Shown here: in pieces, positions 8,098-17,712 of the stretch | Layout: the number at the start of each line of letters is the position of its first letter | Position numbering within the stretch: position 1 is the first letter of the stretch | Assembly: GCA_016868855.1 (NCBI GenBank) | Contig: VGFP01000002.1 | Coordinates: 159,210-223,209 of the forward strand | Direction: 5' to 3' | Length of the DNA: 64,000 nt | Origin: Bacteroidota bacterium | GTDB taxonomy: Bacteria > Bacteroidota > Bacteroidia > Chitinophagales > Chitinophagaceae | The notes under the pieces: generated by a model | Told to the model about the DNA's origin: nothing | Database searches by the model: none | The model's input: only the letters and a program-made list of their open reading frames with translations | Position numbers and translations under genes: made by a program

Positions 8098-10523
8098 TAT
8101 TTTCTGATCTCTATCTTAAACTCTTTTTCCAGTTGAACGGTGATTTTCTTCATCATCTTCTCGATTTCCTCGTCCTTCATCGTTTTTGTTTCATCCATAA
8201 ATGTAAAATTCATCGCCATGGATTGTTTGTCTTTTCCAAGTTTTTCACTTTTAAAAATATCAAACAACCTGAATCCTTTCAACTGTTGGATGGACAATGA
8301 AGATAAAGCATTTTCAATTGCACCATATGTGAGTGCCGTATTCGCCAAGAACGACAAATCGCGCTGTACAGAAGGAAATTTTGAAATCTCTTTGTATTTG
8401 ATCGTTTGTTTTTTAGACAACATAAACCAGTTGTTCCAATGGATATCGGCATACAAAACCGGGACTTTTATATCAAATTTTCGCAACATCTGCTCTGTGG
8501 GTTTGCCCACCACTACAACAGTATGCTCGCCAGATTTTCCTTCCAACACAACATCAAATTTTTCATGTTTGCTCACCCGATACTGAAGATCCTTTATTCC
8601 TGATTGTTGTTGCAGAGCATTCAAAACTCCTTTCAGAAAGTACAGGTCTGCCTCCACTTCTTTGTTGTTCCAGGAGGATGGCTGAACAACTCCCGTACTG
8701 AAAATTGCCAAGTGATCTTCTTCGATATATGATTTATTCAAACAAGTATAGGTCTTGCCGAATTCAAATAATTTCAAATCCTCATTCCTGTGGTTGAGGT
8801 TTTTTGAGACCGTCTCCAACCCTGTTTCCAACATGGTCAAGCGCAACATATCAAGTTCTGAACTCAGGTTGTTGAGCATCTTGACGGCAGTGGACAATTC
8901 ACTCTCTGCGTAATATTTGCTGTTGGTGATCGAGTTGTTCAACATCTCGTTGAATCCCATTCCATTCAACACCGAAGATATTTTTTCGCGCAGGGCATTA
9001 TCATTCGTTGGATTGGATGTGGCGGGTGTGATGGTGATGCTGGCAGGAATTTCAATATTATCGAAACCGTCAATTCTCATGATCTCTTCTACTAGGTCGG
9101 CTGGTATGTGAACATCGGTCTTGTGTGAAGGGACCTTCACAGTTATAGAATCTGCTGATGTATCCAGGCATTCAAATCCCATGTCCACTAGAATCCCCTG
9201 AACCGTCTTTGTTGCATAAGTCTTGCCACTTAATTTTTTTACATAGGCATGGTTCAGTTTGATAACTGGTTGCAGAAGCGGTACTGGATAGATATCTACG
9301 AATCCACCGCTGATTTTTCCTCCTGCAATTTGTTGGATCAGTGCTGCAGCTTTCTTCAATACTTCGAGTGTCTGACCGATGTCAACACTCTTTTCAAAAT
9401 GCATGGCAGCATCTGTTCTGAGTTGATGTCCAAATGATGTTTTGCGAATGCTCACCGGATGGAACCAGGCACTTTCCAGGAAGATATTGTTGGTGCTGGC
9501 AGAAACACCGGAGTCAATGCCTCCAAATACTCCACCCATGCAAAGTGGATTGTTGTGGCCATCACATATCATAAGATCAGTTGCAAGTAATTTTCTCTCT
9601 TTTTCATCAAGGCTTTTGAACAGCGTACCAGCAGGAAGATTTTTTATACGTATTTCTTGTCCTTTTATTTTATCAGCATCAAATGCATGCAAGGGCTGAC
9701 CGGTATCGTGCAGTATATAATTGGTAATGTCAACAATTGCATTGATCGATCTCTGACCAATGGCTTTCAAACGTTGCTGCATCCACACTGGAGAGGTGGA
9801 GATGCTGACTCCTGCAATATAAGCGCCGGTATATCTTTTACAGTCATCTGTATTTTCGATGGTGACTTTAATAGGACAAGCTTTGTTTTCTTCTGCAAGG
9901 GCAGATTTCAGTGCAACGAGAGGTTTTATATTGCTTCCTTCATGATGATTCAACCACGCACAAATATCTCTTGCCACACCAAAGTGGCTCATGGCATCGC
10001 TTCTATTGGGTGTGAGACCGATGGATATCACATGATCTTCATAGGTGTCGAACAAGGTGGATACCTGAATTCCTATAGCTGTTTCCGAAGGCAATATTTC
10101 AATGCCATTGTGATCAGTTCCCAATCCGATTTCATCTTCGGCACAAATCATTCCTGCACTTTCAACCCCTCTAATTTTTGCTGCCTTCATGGTGATCGCA
10201 TCTCCAGCGGTTGGATAAATGGTAACACCAACGGGTGCAACAATCACTTTTTGTCCGGCTGCTACATTGGGAGCACCACAGACAATTTGAAGCGGCTCGC
10301 TGTTACCTATATTTACGGTGGTCACTGATAGCCTTTCTGCATTGGGATGTTTTTCCACTGTCAATACCTCTCCGGTAATCAGTCCCGCTAGGTTTCCCCT
10401 GATCTCCTGGTATGTTTCATATCCCTCCACTTCGAGACCGATGGAATTCAGGATCAGATTCAATTTTTCATGTGGAATCGGTTGATCAAAATACTCCATC
10501 AACCATTTGTAGGAAATTGTCAT
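8097..10523 (-). CDS. pheT: phenylalanine--tRNA ligase beta subunit
   Basis: Beta subunit of the alpha2-beta2 PheRS, which charges tRNA(Phe) and edits mis-charged Tyr. The 808 residues are full length for the long bacterial form. In order: a short N-terminal helix pair (MTISYKWLMEYF), an EMAP/OB-fold tRNA-binding domain (about 40-150, VEKHPNAERLSVTTVNIG), B3/B4 editing domain (about 215-390, NAIVDITNYILHDTGQPLHAFD), B5 domain (about 405-475), the catalytic-like core, and the ferredoxin-fold anticodon-binding domain at the end (SKFPSVQRDLSFLA ... TFMDETKTMKDEEI). pheS is not in the window. A TATCTTTG box ends 4 nt before the ATG (10528-10535). Confidence 0.97.
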   Translation of the reverse strand: MTISYKWLMEYFDQPIPHEKLNLILNSIGLEVEGYETYQEIRGNLAGLITGEVLTVEKHPNAERLSVTTVNIGNSEPLQIVCGAPNVAAGQKVIVAPVGVTIYPTAGDAITMKAAKIRGVESAGMICAEDEIGLGTDHNGIEILPSETAIGIQVSTLFDTYEDHVISIGLTPNRSDAMSHFGVARDICAWLNHHEGSNIKPLVALKSALAEENKACPIKVTIENTDDCKRYTGAYIAGVSISTSPVWMQQRLKAIGQRSINAIVDITNYILHDTGQPLHAFDADKIKGQEIRIKNLPAGTLFKSLDEKERKLLATDLMICDGHNNPLCMGGVFGGIDSGVSASTNNIFLESAWFHPVSIRKTSFGHQLRTDAAMHFEKSVDIGQTLEVLKKAAALIQQIAGGKISGGFVDIYPVPLLQPVIKLNHAYVKKLSGKTYATKTVQGILVDMGFECLDTSADSITVKVPSHKTDVHIPADLVEEIMRIDGFDNIEIPASITITPATSNPTNDNALREKISSVLNGMGFNEMLNNSITNSKYYAESELSTAVKMLNNLSSELDMLRLTMLETGLETVSKNLNHRNEDLKLFEFGKTYTCLNKSYIEEDHLAIFSTGVVQPSSWNNKEVEADLYFLKGVLNALQQQSGIKDLQYRVSKHEKFDVVLEGKSGEHTVVVVGKPTEQMLRKFDIKVPVLYADIHWNNWFMLSKKQTIKYKEISKFPSVQRDLSFLANTALTYGAIENALSSLSIQQLKGFRLFDIFKSEKLGKDKQSMAMNFTFMDETKTMKDEEIEKMMKKITVQLEKEFKIEIRK

Positions 10524-10527
10524 TCAA

Positions 10528-10535
10528 CAAAGATA
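10528..10535 (-). promoter_or_regulatory. -7 box immediately upstream of pheT
   Basis: Minus-strand TATCTTTG is a perfect TAnnTTTG match and ends 4 nt before the pheT ATG; a transcript from it would have almost no leader. No good TTTG element is found 19 nt further upstream, so this is tentative. Confidence 0.35.
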
Positions 10536-10711
10536 AGACAAGGCCTGAATTGTTAATAGCAGCAAGTTTTATGTCAATAACCCCATGGTTTATGTGAAAA
10601 TGAATGTGTATTCCCTGTTACCAAGAATGTTTTTTTAAAATTCAGTCCCTTTAACCCCCTGCGTCTTATATTCGCTATTGGGCGAAATTTTAAAACCTTG
10701 AAGCAGCGAAC

Positions 10712-12271
10712 ATGGATTCTACAAATTTGAACAGAGACAGGAGGAACAGAAGAAAAACCACAGGTGATTTCAACGGGTTGGCATACGGGAAAGTGCCTCC
10801 ACAGTCAAGAGAGCTCGAAGAAGCAGTTTTGGGAGCCATCATGCTTGAAAGAGCAGCATTTGACATCGTCATCAATATTCTCAAGCCGGAATGTTTTTAT
10901 GTCGAAGCTCATCAAACCATCTTCAGGGCCATTGTTCGATTGAACGGAGAAAGCAAGCCCATTGATTTGCTTACCGTGGTCGAAGAATTGAAAGCCATGG
11001 AGGCATTGGAGCAGGTAGGCGGACCCTATTATATATCCAAGCTCACCAATTCGGTAGTGTCTGCTGCCAACATTGAAGCACACGCGAGAATTGTTCAGGA
11101 AAAATTCATTCAACGTGAACTCATCAGAATCAGCAGTGAAATCATCACAGATGCATACGATGATGCGACAGATGTATTTGATCTGTTGGACAGTGCTGAA
11201 CAAAAACTATTTGAAATTGCAAACGATCAGCTGAAAAAAGAATTTGATACACTGGGGCGCAGTGTGATGGATACATTGAACCGCATCGATGAAATGCGTG
11301 CACGCAATGAAGACATCACAGGTGTTCCATCCGGATTCCCAGCGCTCGACAAGACAACCTACGGCTGGCAGAAATCTGACCTGATCATACTTGCGGCAAG
11401 GCCATCCGTTGGTAAAACTGCTTTCGCATTGAATCTGGCCCGCAATGCTGCCATGCATCCGACCAAACCGACACCTGTTGCTGTGTTCAGCTTGGAAATG
11501 AGTACAAGTCAATTGGTACAGAGAATCCTTTCTGCAGAAAGTGAAATATGGTTGGAGAAAATATCTCGTGGAAGAATGGAAGATCACGAAATGCAACAGC
11601 TTTATAAAAAAGGAATTGAGCCGCTGACCAATTCAAAAGTTTTCATCGATGACTCCGCTGCATTGAACATCTTTGAACTGCGTGCAAAATGCCGCAGATT
11701 GAAAAGTTTGCATGATGTGGGATTGATCATCATCGACTATCTGCAGCTGATGAGTGGTTCCAGTGAGAACAGAAATTCCAACAGGGAACAGGAAATCAGC
11801 ACGATTTCAAGAAACCTGAAACAATTGGCAAAAGAACTGCAAGTACCCATCATTGCACTCAGTCAGTTGAGCAGGGAAGTGGAAAAAAGAAAAGAAAACA
11901 ATAAAATTCCGCAGCTTTCTGATTTACGTGAATCGGGTGCAATCGAACAAGATGCTGATATGGTAATGTTCCTCTATCGTCCGGATTATTACGACATCAC
12001 CACCAACGACATGGGCGAGGATACCAAAGGAGATGTTTATGTAAAAATTGCCAAGCACAGAAATGGCTCTCTTGAAACAATAAAACTCAAAGCAAAACTC
12101 TATATCCAAAAATTTGAAGAGCAGGAAAGCATAGCACCTTTTGGAAAAGGATTTCCACAAGGAGGCAGCTGGCGTCCCGTATCAGATGATGAGGGAGCTA
12201 AACTCTTTATTCAAAAAGGAAGCAGAATGAATGGAGATGCTGATGTAGATCCAAAGGATACGCCGTTCTAA
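10712..12271 (+). CDS. dnaB: replicative DNA helicase DnaB
   Basis: Hexameric 5'-3' helicase of the replication fork. It has 519 residues. The N-terminal collar domain covers about 30-135 (PPQSRELEEAVLGAIMLE at its start). The C-terminal RecA-like ATPase begins near residue 190 with GVPSGFPALDKTTYGWQ; Walker A is ARPSVGKTAFALNLARN, Walker B is LIIIDYLQLM, and the SQLSREVEKR and LRESGAIEQDADMV motifs follow. There is no intein, which is worth noting because DnaB is a common insertion site. The gene is divergent from pheT across 188 bp and is followed after 17 bp by rsmE. Confidence 0.98.
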   Translation: MDSTNLNRDRRNRRKTTGDFNGLAYGKVPPQSRELEEAVLGAIMLERAAFDIVINILKPECFYVEAHQTIFRAIVRLNGESKPIDLLTVVEELKAMEALEQVGGPYYISKLTNSVVSAANIEAHARIVQEKFIQRELIRISSEIITDAYDDATDVFDLLDSAEQKLFEIANDQLKKEFDTLGRSVMDTLNRIDEMRARNEDITGVPSGFPALDKTTYGWQKSDLIILAARPSVGKTAFALNLARNAAMHPTKPTPVAVFSLEMSTSQLVQRILSAESEIWLEKISRGRMEDHEMQQLYKKGIEPLTNSKVFIDDSAALNIFELRAKCRRLKSLHDVGLIIIDYLQLMSGSSENRNSNREQEISTISRNLKQLAKELQVPIIALSQLSREVEKRKENNKIPQLSDLRESGAIEQDADMVMFLYRPDYYDITTNDMGEDTKGDVYVKIAKHRNGSLETIKLKAKLYIQKFEEQESIAPFGKGFPQGGSWRPVSDDEGAKLFIQKGSRMNGDADVDPKDTPF

Positions 12272-12288
12272 TTGACTGATTTGATTGC

Positions 12289-12990
12289 ATGAAAATCGAG
12301 TTGCCACTTTTTTACCAGTCCAATCTCTCCGTTGATCTATCTAATCTTTCATTGGAAGAAGATACCCGAAAACATGTCGTAACTGTTTTAAGGATGAAAG
12401 AGGGAGATGAGTTTATGCTGACAAATGGCAATGGACTCTCCGCGCGTGCTACCATTCAGCACATGGATAAAAAACAAGCCCATGTTGCAGTAGATAGATA
12501 TCAGGTGCACACTCGAAAAGGATCACCCATTTCTCTTGGTATTTCGCTTTTGAAAAACAATACACGGTTTGAATGGATGCTGGAAAAAGTAACCGAGTTA
12601 GGTGTTTTTGAAATATTTCCGCTTTTGTTGGATCGAACAGAACGCCAACACTTTCGCAAAGATCGCTTTGAACAAATCATTCGAAGTGCTTGTTTGCAGT
12701 CAGAACAGTTTGTGTTTCCGGCATTGCATGATCCTCTTTCATTGAATCAATTATTCGATCGAATAGATTTGCCTCAAAACCGGTTGATTGCACAATGTTA
12801 TGAGCAAGATAAATCTACTGTATCAAGCATCCATCAGCATACTCTTTTTTTAGTAGGACCCGAAGGTGATTTTACTTCAGATGAATTGCAGGTTGCCATG
12901 TCAAATCACTGCAAACCTGTGAGTCTTGGTGAGACCAGGCTGCGGACAGAAACTGCTGCCGTTGCAGGTGCTGCACTCTTAAGGGGCTAG
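12289..12990 (+). CDS. rsmE: 16S rRNA (uracil(1498)-N3)-methyltransferase
   Basis: SPOUT-family enzyme that methylates N3 of U1498 in 16S rRNA with SAM. The 233-residue protein has an N-terminal PUA-like part (HVVTVLRMKEGDEFMLTNGNG) and the C-terminal trefoil knot with LFLVGPEGDFTSDEL and SLGETRLRTETAAVAGAALL. The KVTELGVFEIFPLL helix typical of RsmE is present near residue 100. It starts 17 bp after dnaB and probably shares its transcript. Its end overlaps the convergent pyrD by 12 nt. Confidence 0.95.
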   Translation: MKIELPLFYQSNLSVDLSNLSLEEDTRKHVVTVLRMKEGDEFMLTNGNGLSARATIQHMDKKQAHVAVDRYQVHTRKGSPISLGISLLKNNTRFEWMLEKVTELGVFEIFPLLLDRTERQHFRKDRFEQIIRSACLQSEQFVFPALHDPLSLNQLFDRIDLPQNRLIAQCYEQDKSTVSSIHQHTLFLVGPEGDFTSDELQVAMSNHCKPVSLGETRLRTETAAVAGAALLRG

Positions 12991-14028
12991 TAATTTTTTT
13001 ACAATTCCTGGACCTTCATAGATGAATCCTGTCCACACCTGTACAAGCGATGCGCCGGCATTCATTTTATCTTGATAATCCTTTTTTGAAAAAACGCCTC
13101 CGCTTGCAATGATGGGGACCTCCCCCTTTGTAAGATGTATCATTTCGATGAGAACTTCATCTGATCTTTTTTTCAATGGTACTCCACTGAGTCCACCAGC
13201 TCCAATCAGGTTTGATTCCTTTTTGCTTATTTCGCTCAATGCCGATCTGTCAATCGTGGTATTGCTTGAAACCAATCCATCGAGTTTGACTTCTCTGCAA
13301 ATATCTGCAATGTCTTTCAATTGTTCTTTGGTTAGATCTGGTGCAATTTTGAGCAAAAGTGGTTTTGGATTTTTTCTTGACTGGTTGTTATCTTGGAGTT
13401 TTTGTAAAATTTCCAACAAAGCATCTTTCTCCTGTAAGGCCCGGAGTCCGGGTGTATTGGGGGAACTCACATTTACAACAAAATAATCAACTACGTCAAA
13501 TAGTCCATCAAAGCAGATCAAATAATCTTTCCAGGCTTCTTCATTGGGAGTGGATTTATTTTTACCAATATTTCCTCCTATGATCATGCTTCCTCCTTTC
13601 TTATTTCTTCTCTCCCGTCTCTTGTAGTATGATATCAATTTTTTTTTGATTGCTTCCACTCCATCATTATTGAATCCCATGCAGTTGATCAGTGCCTTGT
13701 CATGTGGAAGTCTCAGGAGCCTTGGTTTATCATTTCCTGCCTGGGGTTTTGGCGTAACGGTCCCGATCTCTACAAATCCGAATCCCAGTGCCTCCAATTC
13801 ATTGAGGTATACAGCGTTCTTATCGAAACCCGCTCCGAGTCCCACACTGTTTCTAAAAGTAAGTCCGAACAGCGTTTTAGATAAATGTTTGCCGGTGGGA
13901 CTGAACCATTTGCGCAGAAAATAGCCTGGTATTGGAAGTCGACAGCAGATCTTCAACAGGTTCATGGAAAAGTAATGTGCTCTTTCCGCATCGAGTAAAA
14001 AAAGCAGATTTCTGATCACTTGATACAT
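12979..14028 (-). CDS. pyrD: dihydroorotate dehydrogenase (quinone), class 2
   Basis: Oxidises dihydroorotate to orotate in pyrimidine synthesis and passes electrons to the quinone pool at the inner membrane. Read from the ATG at 14028 it has 349 residues; the longer open frame upstream has no family sequence. The N-terminal helices (YQVIRNLLFLLDAERAHYF) are the membrane-associated extension that defines class 2. FMN-barrel landmarks include GLGAGFDKNAVYLNELEALGF, VEIGTVTPKPQ, the active-site VNVSSPNTPGLRALQ with the catalytic Ser, LLLKIAPDLT, and GGLSGVPLKKRSDEV with IIASGGV near the end. It is divergent from the thiolase gene (58 bp apart). Confidence 0.97.
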   Translation of the reverse strand: MYQVIRNLLFLLDAERAHYFSMNLLKICCRLPIPGYFLRKWFSPTGKHLSKTLFGLTFRNSVGLGAGFDKNAVYLNELEALGFGFVEIGTVTPKPQAGNDKPRLLRLPHDKALINCMGFNNDGVEAIKKKLISYYKRRERRNKKGGSMIIGGNIGKNKSTPNEEAWKDYLICFDGLFDVVDYFVVNVSSPNTPGLRALQEKDALLEILQKLQDNNQSRKNPKPLLLKIAPDLTKEQLKDIADICREVKLDGLVSSNTTIDRSALSEISKKESNLIGAGGLSGVPLKKRSDEVLIEMIHLTKGEVPIIASGGVFSKKDYQDKMNAGASLVQVWTGFIYEGPGIVKKLLAP

Positions 14029-14086
14029 GTTGGCAAATTTAATCTTTGTATTTCGTAAATTCGGGATAATCCCAAAATCAACCAAC

Positions 14087-15262
14087 ATGCAAGAAGCATA
14101 TATCGTTGCAGGATTTCGTACTGCTGTAGCAAAATCAAAAAGAGGTGGATTCAGATTTATGCGTCCGGATGATCTCGCCATCGAAGTGATCAAGGGACTC
14201 ATGCAGTCTGTCCCACAAGTGGAAGCATCATTGATCGATGATGTAATTGTTGGAAACGCTGTACCTGAAGCAGAGCAAGGGTTACAGGTCGGAAGAATTA
14301 TCGCTGCAAGAGCACTCGGACATCATGCACCGGGAATTACCATCAACAGATATTGTGCATCTGGACTAGAGAGCATTGCCATGGCCACTGCAAAAATCAG
14401 ATCAGGCATGGCGGATTGCATCATTGCCGGTGGAGTGGAGAGCATGAGTTTTGTGCCAGCATCCGGATGGAAAACAGTGCCATCATATGACATAGTTTCA
14501 CACGAACCTGATTTTTATTTGAATATGGGATTGACAGCTGAAGCTGTTGCAAAGGAATACCAGGTTTCAAGAGAAGAGCAAGATGCATTTGCACTTTCCT
14601 CTCATCAAAAAGCCTTACAGGCCATTCAACAGGGACACTTTAAGTCAGGAATTCTTCCCATCAACGTGGAAGAAGTTTATTTAGATGAGAAAGGGAAAAA
14701 ACAAAAAAGAAGTTTTGTGGTGGATACCGATGAAGGCGTGCGTGCAGATACCAGTTTAGACGGACTCGCCAAACTTAAACCTGCTTTTGCAGTCAACGGA
14801 ACTGTAACCGCAGGAAATGCCTCTCAAACCAGCGATGGGGCAGCTTTTGTATTGGTAGTCAGCGAAAAAATGCTCAAGCAATTTGATTTGAAGCCTATAG
14901 GGCGGTTGATACACTGTGATGTAGCCGGTATTCATCCACGCATCATGGGCGTGGGTCCCATTGAAGCCATTCCAAAAGCATTGAAAAGAGCAAATATGTC
15001 AATCGGACAAATAGATCTGATTGAATTGAATGAGGCGTTTGCTTCACAATCGCTTGCGATTATCAAACAATTGGGACTGGATACGTCCACGGTAAATATC
15101 AATGGAGGAGCCATCGCTTTGGGTCATCCGCTAGGTTGCACCGGTGCAAAACTGACCGTGCAATTGTTGGATGATCTGAAAAGAACCAATAAGAAATACG
15201 GCATGGTTTCAGCCTGTGTCGGAGGGGGTCAGGGCATAGCAGGTATTTATGAGCGCCTTTAA
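14087..15262 (+). CDS. acetyl-CoA C-acyltransferase (thiolase)
   Basis: Thiolase family enzyme that cleaves 3-ketoacyl-CoA (beta-oxidation) or condenses acetyl-CoA. The 391 residues from the ATG at 14087 match the family; the upstream open frame overlaps the pyrD start and is not homologous. Active-site elements are the nucleophilic Cys90 in NRYCASGLES, the His in ALGHPLGCTGAK and the second Cys in SACVGGGQG. The sequence resembles FadA/AtoB-type enzymes; direction and chain length cannot be decided here because no partner fadB/hbd gene is adjacent. The end overlaps the upstream open frame of the TonB receptor gene, but that receptor's real start lies 62 bp downstream. Confidence 0.95.
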   Translation: MQEAYIVAGFRTAVAKSKRGGFRFMRPDDLAIEVIKGLMQSVPQVEASLIDDVIVGNAVPEAEQGLQVGRIIAARALGHHAPGITINRYCASGLESIAMATAKIRSGMADCIIAGGVESMSFVPASGWKTVPSYDIVSHEPDFYLNMGLTAEAVAKEYQVSREEQDAFALSSHQKALQAIQQGHFKSGILPINVEEVYLDEKGKKQKRSFVVDTDEGVRADTSLDGLAKLKPAFAVNGTVTAGNASQTSDGAAFVLVVSEKMLKQFDLKPIGRLIHCDVAGIHPRIMGVGPIEAIPKALKRANMSIGQIDLIELNEAFASQSLAIIKQLGLDTSTVNINGGAIALGHPLGCTGAKLTVQLLDDLKRTNKKYGMVSACVGGGQGIAGIYERL

Positions 15263-15274
15263 TTTTGCAATACT

Positions 15275-15308
15275 GTTGCAAATTTTGCATTTTTCTTCCT
15301 TAGCTTTG
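15275..15308 (+). promoter_or_regulatory. putative promoter of the TonB-receptor operon
   Basis: TAGCTTTG at 15301-15308 matches the -7 consensus perfectly and lies 15 nt before the ATG at 15324. The best upstream TTG (15275-15277) is at 23 nt rather than 19, so the -33 element is suboptimal. Confidence 0.4.
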
Positions 15309-15323
15309 TTTCCACCTAGAGCA

Positions 15324-17696
15324 ATGAGATTCTCTTTCATTTTTTTGATTGTTCTTTTTCAGCAATGGCAATCGCATGCACAATGCACCTACTCCATCAG
15401 TGGAGTTATCAGGGATGAGGACCAGCAAATTCTGCTTGAGAAAGCAACTGTAAGCATTGTCGAATTGAATAAATCAGTCATGACCAATGCATCAGGCAAG
15501 TACCTTTTCAACGGTCTCTGTCAGGGTGATTATACCATCAAAATTACTCATGCCGACTGCCAGAACATTAAAATGCATATTCATTTGAAAGATGATTTGC
15601 AACAGGACTTTGTTCTTTCACATACTGAAAATCGTTTGAAGGAAGTGGTAGTGGTTGGGACTTCCGTTGTGCGTCCGGAGGGAATGACGGGAGAATTGAA
15701 AGGACGACAATTGCTTGCTACCAGAGGAATGAGTTTGGGAGAATCTCTCCAAAAAATTGCAGGTGTAACAGTTCTTCAAACAGGCAACAACATTTATAAA
15801 CCCGTCATACAAGGATTGCACAGCAGCAGGGTATTGATCTTGAACAATGGCATTAGACAAGAGGGACAACAATGGGGGAGTGAACACGCTCCTGAGATCG
15901 ATCCTTATGTAGCCAATCGATTGACTGTTATCAAAGGTGCCGCTTCTGTTCGCTACGGTGGAGATGCCATTGGTGGCGTGGTATTGGTTGAGCCCAGATT
16001 GCTGCAATTCAAAAGGCAGATGAGTGGTGAGGTTAATCTCGCTGTTTTCTCCAACAATAGACAAGGTGTGATCAGTACCATGATTGAAAGTTCATTCGAT
16101 AAGAAGGAAAAAACTTCCTGGCGTTTGCAGGCTACATTCAAGCGTGGTGGAAATGCAAGAACACCTGACTATTGGTTGAAGAATGCTGGATTGGAAGAAG
16201 CAAACATGTCAGCATCCTTTGGTTGGAGAGATAAAAACAAGGGACTGGAAACTTTTTACAGCTTATTCAATACACGCATCGGCATCTTTAGTGGTTCGCA
16301 TATTGGAAATCTGACCGATCTCCAAAATGTGATTGCATTAAATGAGCCACCCGCATTCATCAAGAATGCTGATTTTTCTTACGTCATTGATCGTCCGTAT
16401 CAATCTGTTCAGCACCAGCTAATGAAAATCAAGGCATACAGCGAATACAACGATGCTAACCGAATCAATCTTGTTCTCTCCTCCCAATACAACCAGCGAA
16501 GAGAATATGACATTATTCGTTCTGAATCAACTTTGCCTCAGTTGGAATTGAGTTTGCTCACCAACATGGCAGACATTGTTTGGGAACATTTCAAGAATCC
16601 ACGCATGAAAGGTTCAATGGGTGTAAATATCATGCACCAGTTGAATTCAATTAACTACCGGTATTTTGTACCTAATTATCAGTCACTTGATATAGGCATC
16701 TGGGCAGCTGAGAAGTACCAGATAAACAAATGGCAGCTTGAAGCCGGTCTGCGCTACGATTTCAGAAATAGGTTTGATATTTCCGACAACGACAAGGAGC
16801 CATTTGATGTCCTAACGGGAAATGCTTTGCTGCCAGGTGCTCCATATGGAACTACCTTGTTTCAGGGAATCTCCGGTACGGGACTGGTGGCATACAAATT
16901 AGATGAGGCAGTCAGGGTTTCATTGACACTCTCATCCGCCTGGAGAGCTCCGCAAATCAATGAATTGTTCAGCAATGGATTGCATCATGGTGCTGCAAGA
17001 ATTGAAAAGGGGCTCATGGGACTGAATGCGGAGCGAGCATACAGTGCCATGGGTTCGCTGATTGTGAAAAAAGAAAAATGGAAAATTGATTGGGGGATAT
17101 ACAACAAGTGGATCAATGACTTCATTTATCTCAAACCTGGTTTTCCACCATTGCTGACCATTCGTGGTGCATTTCCTGTATTTGACTTCACACAAACCAA
17201 TGCAAACCTCTCTGGAACTGATTTTAATTTGAACTACAAAATCAACAATCATTTGACCGCAGGAGCAAAAGCTTCGTTGCTCAGGGCCTTTGATCTAAAT
17301 GCCAACACATGGTTGATTCAAATGCCTGCTGATCGCTATGAGTCAGAGCTTGAATACAGTTTTGCTGATGGTAAAAAAACCAGGCAATCTTATATTAAAA
17401 TGATTTTTCAACATGTAACAAGACAACAACGTGTGCCGCCAACAGGAAACATTGAGGTCAAAGATGCAAGAGGTAATATTTCCATGAAGTCAGACTACAT
17501 TGATCCTCCCGCTGCTTATAGTTTGGTGAATCTGGAGGCAGGAACCGGACTTGACATCAAAGCACGCAAAGTTGATTTGGTGTTCAATGTATACAATGCT
17601 TTCAATGCATCTTACCGAGATTATATGAATGCCTTCAGGTATTTCAGCTTGGACAGAGGAAGAAACATTTCAATCAATATTAAATATTTTTTATAA
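15324..17696 (+). CDS. TonB-dependent outer-membrane receptor
   Basis: 790 residues from the ATG at 15324, which gives a good signal peptide (MRFSFIFLIVLFQQWQSHAQ). After it comes a CarboxypepD-regulatory-like beta domain (about 22-105, ISGVIRDEDQQILLEKATVSI), then the plug (KEVVVVGTSV, SLGESLQKIAGVTVLQTG, IKGAASVRYGGDAIGGVV) and a C-terminal 22-strand-type barrel ending in Phe-Leu. The segment RVLILNNGIRQEGQQWGSEH with HAPEIDP recalls the zinc/metal-type receptors related to ZnuD, but the substrate is not proven. It is followed 16 bp later by a lipoprotein that commonly accompanies such receptors. It is not a SusC because it lacks a SusD partner and is shorter. Confidence 0.93.
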   Translation: MRFSFIFLIVLFQQWQSHAQCTYSISGVIRDEDQQILLEKATVSIVELNKSVMTNASGKYLFNGLCQGDYTIKITHADCQNIKMHIHLKDDLQQDFVLSHTENRLKEVVVVGTSVVRPEGMTGELKGRQLLATRGMSLGESLQKIAGVTVLQTGNNIYKPVIQGLHSSRVLILNNGIRQEGQQWGSEHAPEIDPYVANRLTVIKGAASVRYGGDAIGGVVLVEPRLLQFKRQMSGEVNLAVFSNNRQGVISTMIESSFDKKEKTSWRLQATFKRGGNARTPDYWLKNAGLEEANMSASFGWRDKNKGLETFYSLFNTRIGIFSGSHIGNLTDLQNVIALNEPPAFIKNADFSYVIDRPYQSVQHQLMKIKAYSEYNDANRINLVLSSQYNQRREYDIIRSESTLPQLELSLLTNMADIVWEHFKNPRMKGSMGVNIMHQLNSINYRYFVPNYQSLDIGIWAAEKYQINKWQLEAGLRYDFRNRFDISDNDKEPFDVLTGNALLPGAPYGTTLFQGISGTGLVAYKLDEAVRVSLTLSSAWRAPQINELFSNGLHHGAARIEKGLMGLNAERAYSAMGSLIVKKEKWKIDWGIYNKWINDFIYLKPGFPPLLTIRGAFPVFDFTQTNANLSGTDFNLNYKINNHLTAGAKASLLRAFDLNANTWLIQMPADRYESELEYSFADGKKTRQSYIKMIFQHVTRQQRVPPTGNIEVKDARGNISMKSDYIDPPAAYSLVNLEAGTGLDIKARKVDLVFNVYNAFNASYRDYMNAFRYFSLDRGRNISINIKYFL

Positions 17697-17712
17697 CTCA
17701 AAATCAAAAAAA

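Noticed and set aside
14064..14074. GGGATAATCCC palindrome between pyrD and the thiolase gene as an operator
   Set aside because: Only 5-bp arms and a single copy; too weak to call.
14029..14202. 58-residue N-terminal extension of pyrD
   Set aside because: It overlaps the thiolase gene on the other strand and shows no family sequence; the ATG at 14028 begins the conserved membrane helices.
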